A DNA stretch of 10,152 bases from contig DATIOF010000053.1 in assembly GCA_035473395.1 (NCBI GenBank), positions 1-10,152 on the forward strand. The letters run 5' to 3'. Each line of letters opens with the position of its first letter. Position 1 is the first letter of the stretch. Below the pieces are notes generated by a model. The model ran no database searches. It saw nothing but the letters and a program-made list of their open reading frames with translations, and had not been told where the DNA came from. Both the position numbers and the translations under genes were made by a program. The DNA comes from AC-32 sp035473395 (GTDB lineage Bacteria; Actinomycetota; Thermoleophilia; Gaiellales; Gaiellaceae). Positions 7,166-10,152 of this stretch are shown here, one piece after another.

Positions 7166-10152
7166 ATCGGAACCCCCAGCGTTCAGACGTTTCTGATCGC
7201 GGATGTCCGTGGCTATACGAAGTTCACCCAGGAGCGGGGTGACGAGGCTGCGGCGCGGCTGGCCGATGCGTTCGCCGGGATCGCACGTGAGGCGGTCGAG
7301 GCAGGCGGCGGCAGGCTGGTGGAGCTGCGCGGCGACGAGGCGCTCTGCGTCTTCGGCTCGGCCCGCCAGGCGCTACGGACCGCGGTCGACCTGCAGCAGC
7401 GCTTCGCCGAGGCATCGAACGACGACCTGCCGCTGCGCGTCGGGATCGGGATCGACTCGGGCGAGGCGGTGGCGGTCGGCGATGGCTTCCGCGGCGGCGC
7501 GCTGAACCTTGCGGCACGGCTCTGCAGCGTCGCGGGGCCCGGCGAGGTGCTGACGAGCGAAGGGGTCGTCCATCTGGCGCGCCACGTCGAGGGGCTGGCG
7601 TACCGCGAGCGGGCGAAGCTGCGGCTGAAGGGCCTGGAGGCGCCCGTTCGCACCTTCGACGTGATCGTCGAGACGCCGCCCGAGCCGCGGCGAGTCCTCT
7701 GGCTCCGCCGGCTGAGGCTCGCGCTCGGATCGGCGAAACAGGAGCTCCTCGGCTCACCCAGGAGACGTGGCCTCGCCGCCGCCGCGCTTCTCTTCCTGAT
7801 CGCGCTGGCGGTCGTGCTCTCGCTCGAGCTTACGCGCTCGGCGCAGGCGCTCGCCCGCGTCAACGCCGACAGCGCCGCCGTGCTCGACGGCAGCGGCAAG
7901 CGGCTGGCGAAGGAGCTCGCGGTCGGCGCGGGCCCCGGCAAGCTGGCATACGGCGCCGGCTCGGTGTGGGTGTCGAACACGCTCGACGGCACGGTCAGCC
8001 GGGTCGACCCGCGGCACGCGACGTCCGAGGCGATCCGCGTCGGTCCCGACCCGGCAGGGATCGCCTTCGGCTCGGGCGCCGTCTGGGTCACCAGCAGCCA
8101 GGGCCGGAAGTTGCTGCGGATCAACCCCTCGTCGAACTCGATCGTCCAGGAGATCCCAGTCGGCAACGGCGCCGGCGGGGTCGCGGCGGCGAACGACAAG
8201 GTTTGGGTCGCAAACCGCTTCGACGACTCGGTGAGCGAGGTGGACGCGCTGACCGGCAAGCCGTTGAAGACGTTCGGCGCCGGCTCGGCTCCCACGGCAG
8301 TCGCGGTCGGATTCCGGTCAGTTTGGATCGCTGACGGGTCGACGTCGACCGTGACCCGGCTCGACCCTCGGACCGGGACGCAACAGGCAGTTCCGGTCGG
8401 CAACGGGCCGAGTGGCGTCGCGGTCGGCAACGGTGCCGTCTGGGTCGCCAACTCGCTCGACGGCACCGTCTCACGCATCGACCCGTCGACCGACAGCGTC
8501 ACGAACACGATTCCGGTGGGCGAGGGGCCGAGCGACATCTCCGCCGGTGACGGAAGCGTCTGGGTCGCCAACACCTACGGGAACTCGCTGTCGCGCATCG
8601 ACACCGGCGAGAACCGGGTCGTAGACGAGGTGCCGGTCGGCAATGGGCCCGGAGGCGTGGCCGTGACCCCGGCCGGCGTGTGGTTGACCTCGCGCGTCGG
8701 CAGCGCCGGTCATCGCGGCGGGACGCTGCGCGTGACTGCGACTGGCATCGATGTCGACTCGCTCGATCCCGCGACGGCGTACGCCTCGCTGGCGTGGGCG
8801 CTGGTCACAAACATGCACGACGGGCTGCTGACGTTCAAGCGGACGAGCGGCCCGGACGGCGGCTCGGTGGTGCCGGATCTCGCGACCTCGGTGCCGGCAC
8901 CGACCAACGGCGGTCGGGCTTACACCTTCCACCTGCGCGGCGGGGTCCGGTATTCGAACGGTGCGCTCATCCGGGCATCCGACCTCCGGCGAGGCGTCGA
9001 GCGCGGCTTTCGCTTGCAGAGCCCGGGCGCTCCGTACTTCGCCAAGATCGCCGGCGCCTCGGCGTGTGCGAAGCGGCCCGCCACCTGCGATCTCTCCCGC
9101 GGCATCGTTGCGGATGACGGGCAGCGAGCCGTCACGATCAGGCTGACCTCCCCCGATCCCGATTTCCTCTACAAGCTCGCGCTGCCGTTCTTCTCCGTGG
9201 TTCCCGATACCCGGGCGAAAGGCCTTCCGCCCGCGACCGGCCCGTACGAGGTCCGGCGCTACGTCCCGGGCCGGACCGTCCTGCTCATTCGCAATCCGGC
9301 TTTTCGCGAGTGGTCGGCGCCTGCCCAGCCCAACGGCTTCCCCGACCGGATCCTGGTCACGCTGCGCGGCAGCCCGGCTCGGCGGCTCGGCTGGGTCGAA
9401 CAGGGCAAGAGCGACCTCGACATCTCGCCGCCCGCGCAGGCCCTCGCGCAGCTCGCGGCGCGGTTCACCACGCAGCTGCATGTCTTCCCGGGTCGCGCGA
9501 CGAACGAGCTCTTCCTGAACACTCGCGTCGCGCCGTTCGACGACGTTCGCGCCCGGCGGGCGCTCAACTATGCGCTCGACCGCAGTACGTCCCTCTCCGT
9601 CGGCGGCTTCGGGACCGCCACTCCGACGTGCCAGGTGCTTCCGCCGAACTTCCCGGGCTACAAGCCGTATTGCCCGTACACGCTGAACCCGCGTCTCGGC
9701 TCGTGGAGCGCGCCAAATCTGGCGAAGGCGCGGGCGCTCGTGCGCGCCTCGGGCACCGGCGGCTCGCGCGTCACGCTCTGGTATCCGTCCGTCGCGCCAT
9801 TGCCGGGCTCAGCTCCGGCCGCGGCGGTGATGGGGGCCCTCAGGGAGATCGGCTACCGGCCTACGCTGCACGTCGTCAAAGGTGGGATCTCACCGTACTT
9901 CGACAAGATCTACGACCCGCGCACAAAGGCGCAGCTCGGTTACTCGGGCTGGATAGCCGACTTCGCGGCCGGTTCCGGCTTCCTCCCGCCGCAGGTCTCG
10001 TGTCAGAGCTTCCGCCCCAACTCGGTGTTCGAGAACTCGAACGCCTCGGAGTTCTGCGACCCATCCGTCGACGCCCTGATCGGCCGAGCCCTGCGTTCGC
10101 AGACAGCCGATCCCGCAGCCGCGGGGGCCGCCTGGGCCGCGGTCGACCGGGC
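7166..10152 (+). CDS. Cyclase - membrane helix - beta-propeller - ABC substrate-binding fusion (3' end beyond window)
   Basis: A single frame, open from the TGA at 7160 to the window edge, gives at least 995 residues. Numbering starts at ATC 7166. Residues 6-166 are a class III nucleotide cyclase domain: IADVRGYTKF with metal Asp13, RGDEALCVF with metal Asp57, and ALNLAARL with Asn114 and Arg118 for the transition state. A basic stretch (175-201) precedes one helix (203-220), placing the cyclase in the cytoplasm and the rest outside. Residues 230-515 form seven 39-40-residue repeats with VW motifs, like virginiamycin B lyase/YVTN propellers. From GGTLRV at 518-523 a family 5 substrate-binding domain follows, with FDDVRARRALNYALDR near 788-803. 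At about 477 residues it is close to complete; family members run to 500-560. Cysteine pairs 634/641, 822/836 and 946/964 lie only in this outer domain. No HAMP domain or signal peptide is visible. The start codon is anomalous. A sensor linking ligand binding to cyclic nucleotide synthesis is inferred. Confidence 0.85.
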   Translation, partial: MGTPSVQTFLIADVRGYTKFTQERGDEAAARLADAFAGIAREAVEAGGGRLVELRGDEALCVFGSARQALRTAVDLQQRFAEASNDDLPLRVGIGIDSGEAVAVGDGFRGGALNLAARLCSVAGPGEVLTSEGVVHLARHVEGLAYRERAKLRLKGLEAPVRTFDVIVETPPEPRRVLWLRRLRLALGSAKQELLGSPRRRGLAAAALLFLIALAVVLSLELTRSAQALARVNADSAAVLDGSGKRLAKELAVGAGPGKLAYGAGSVWVSNTLDGTVSRVDPRHATSEAIRVGPDPAGIAFGSGAVWVTSSQGRKLLRINPSSNSIVQEIPVGNGAGGVAAANDKVWVANRFDDSVSEVDALTGKPLKTFGAGSAPTAVAVGFRSVWIADGSTSTVTRLDPRTGTQQAVPVGNGPSGVAVGNGAVWVANSLDGTVSRIDPSTDSVTNTIPVGEGPSDISAGDGSVWVANTYGNSLSRIDTGENRVVDEVPVGNGPGGVAVTPAGVWLTSRVGSAGHRGGTLRVTATGIDVDSLDPATAYASLAWALVTNMHDGLLTFKRTSGPDGGSVVPDLATSVPAPTNGGRAYTFHLRGGVRYSNGALIRASDLRRGVERGFRLQSPGAPYFAKIAGASACAKRPATCDLSRGIVADDGQRAVTIRLTSPDPDFLYKLALPFFSVVPDTRAKGLPPATGPYEVRRYVPGRTVLLIRNPAFREWSAPAQPNGFPDRILVTLRGSPARRLGWVEQGKSDLDISPPAQALAQLAARFTTQLHVFPGRATNELFLNTRVAPFDDVRARRALNYALDRSTSLSVGGFGTATPTCQVLPPNFPGYKPYCPYTLNPRLGSWSAPNLAKARALVRASGTGGSRVTLWYPSVAPLPGSAPAAAVMGALREIGYRPTLHVVKGGISPYFDKIYDPRTKAQLGYSGWIADFAAGSGFLPPQVSCQSFRPNSVFENSNASEFCDPSVDALIGRALRSQTADPAAAGAAWAAVDR
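7964..8695 (+). repeat. Seven tandem propeller-blade repeats of about 120 bp
   Basis: Within the fusion gene, codons for Val-Trp recur at 7964, 8081, 8201, 8321, 8438, 8558 and 8678, spacings of 117-120 bp (39-40 codons). Each of the first six is followed by a turn and a strand ending in S-x-(V/I/L)-(D/N)-P or close to it, for example SRVDP, LRINP, TRLDP and SRIDP. Before each tryptophan lies a PxG(V/I)A-type strand. Repeats 5 and 6 share an identical 15-base stretch (gtctgggtcgccaac). Seven units suit a closed seven-bladed propeller. The last blade breaks off after VWLTS and runs into the substrate-binding domain, so it may be completed by an N-terminal strand near residues 230-250. Confidence 0.8.

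Noticed and set aside
7203..7505. 100-codon plus-strand frame starting with ATG at 7203, considered as the start of the cyclase gene
   Set aside because: It is in a different frame from the cyclase motifs, and its translation is an Arg/Ser-rich shadow.
7213..8574. 453-codon minus-strand open frame across the cyclase and propeller
   Set aside because: Its apparent repeats (TQT, PLPTG) are the reverse-strand reading of the propeller repeats, and the sense frame has clear cyclase and propeller motifs.
8471..9481. 336-codon minus-strand open frame
   Set aside because: Arg/Gly/Asp-rich translation without a domain, antisense to the binding-protein part of the fusion.

Overview
The window is very GC-rich double-stranded bacterial DNA with G or C at almost every third codon position. 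It is packed with genes and has almost no intergenic space. The mix of enzymes, the apparent leaderless promoters and a cyclase/propeller/binding-protein fusion suggest a soil-type high-GC actinobacterium, most likely of the Thermoleophilia (Gaiellales/Solirubrobacterales). That placement is an inference from sequence style, not from a marker gene.

Region 1 (1-6228) is a purine-catabolism cluster in two divergent operons. On the minus strand, adenine deaminase (2739-1054) is followed, with a 4-base GTGA overlap, by an 8-oxoguanine deaminase-type amidohydrolase that runs off the left edge (1057-1). On the plus strand, a three-subunit molybdenum hydroxylase of the xanthine dehydrogenase type is encoded in the order FAD subunit (2775-3554), 2Fe-2S subunit (3551-4006), molybdopterin subunit (4003-6228), each joined to the next by an ATGA overlap. 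Only 35 bp separate the two operons. This gap holds a mirrored pair of TANNNT -10 boxes, each 6 nt from its start codon and with no Shine-Dalgarno sequence, so both operons look leaderless. Together the enzymes would convert adenine to hypoxanthine and then to xanthine and urate, and 8-oxoguanine directly to urate.

Region 2 (7107-6160, minus) is a ten-helix EamA/DMT transporter resembling YedA. Its 3' end overlaps the end of the molybdopterin subunit gene by 69 bp, tail to tail.

Region 3 (7166 to the right edge, plus) is one unbroken reading frame of at least 995 codons. It encodes a cytoplasmic class III nucleotide cyclase domain, a single membrane helix, a seven-repeat Vgb/YVTN-like beta-propeller and an ABC-type family 5 (peptide-binding) substrate-binding domain. 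This is the most unusual part of the window: a candidate one-piece transmembrane receptor cyclase. Its start is anomalous, because no ATG, GTG or TTG lies in frame between the upstream stop (7160) and the conserved start of the cyclase domain. Either ATC at 7166 is used, or a C5 run at 7173-7177 carries an extra base that separates a TTG at 7159 from the gene.

No tRNA, rRNA, CRISPR array, insertion sequence or convincing intrinsic terminator was seen. No stretch longer than about 60 bp is without a gene.
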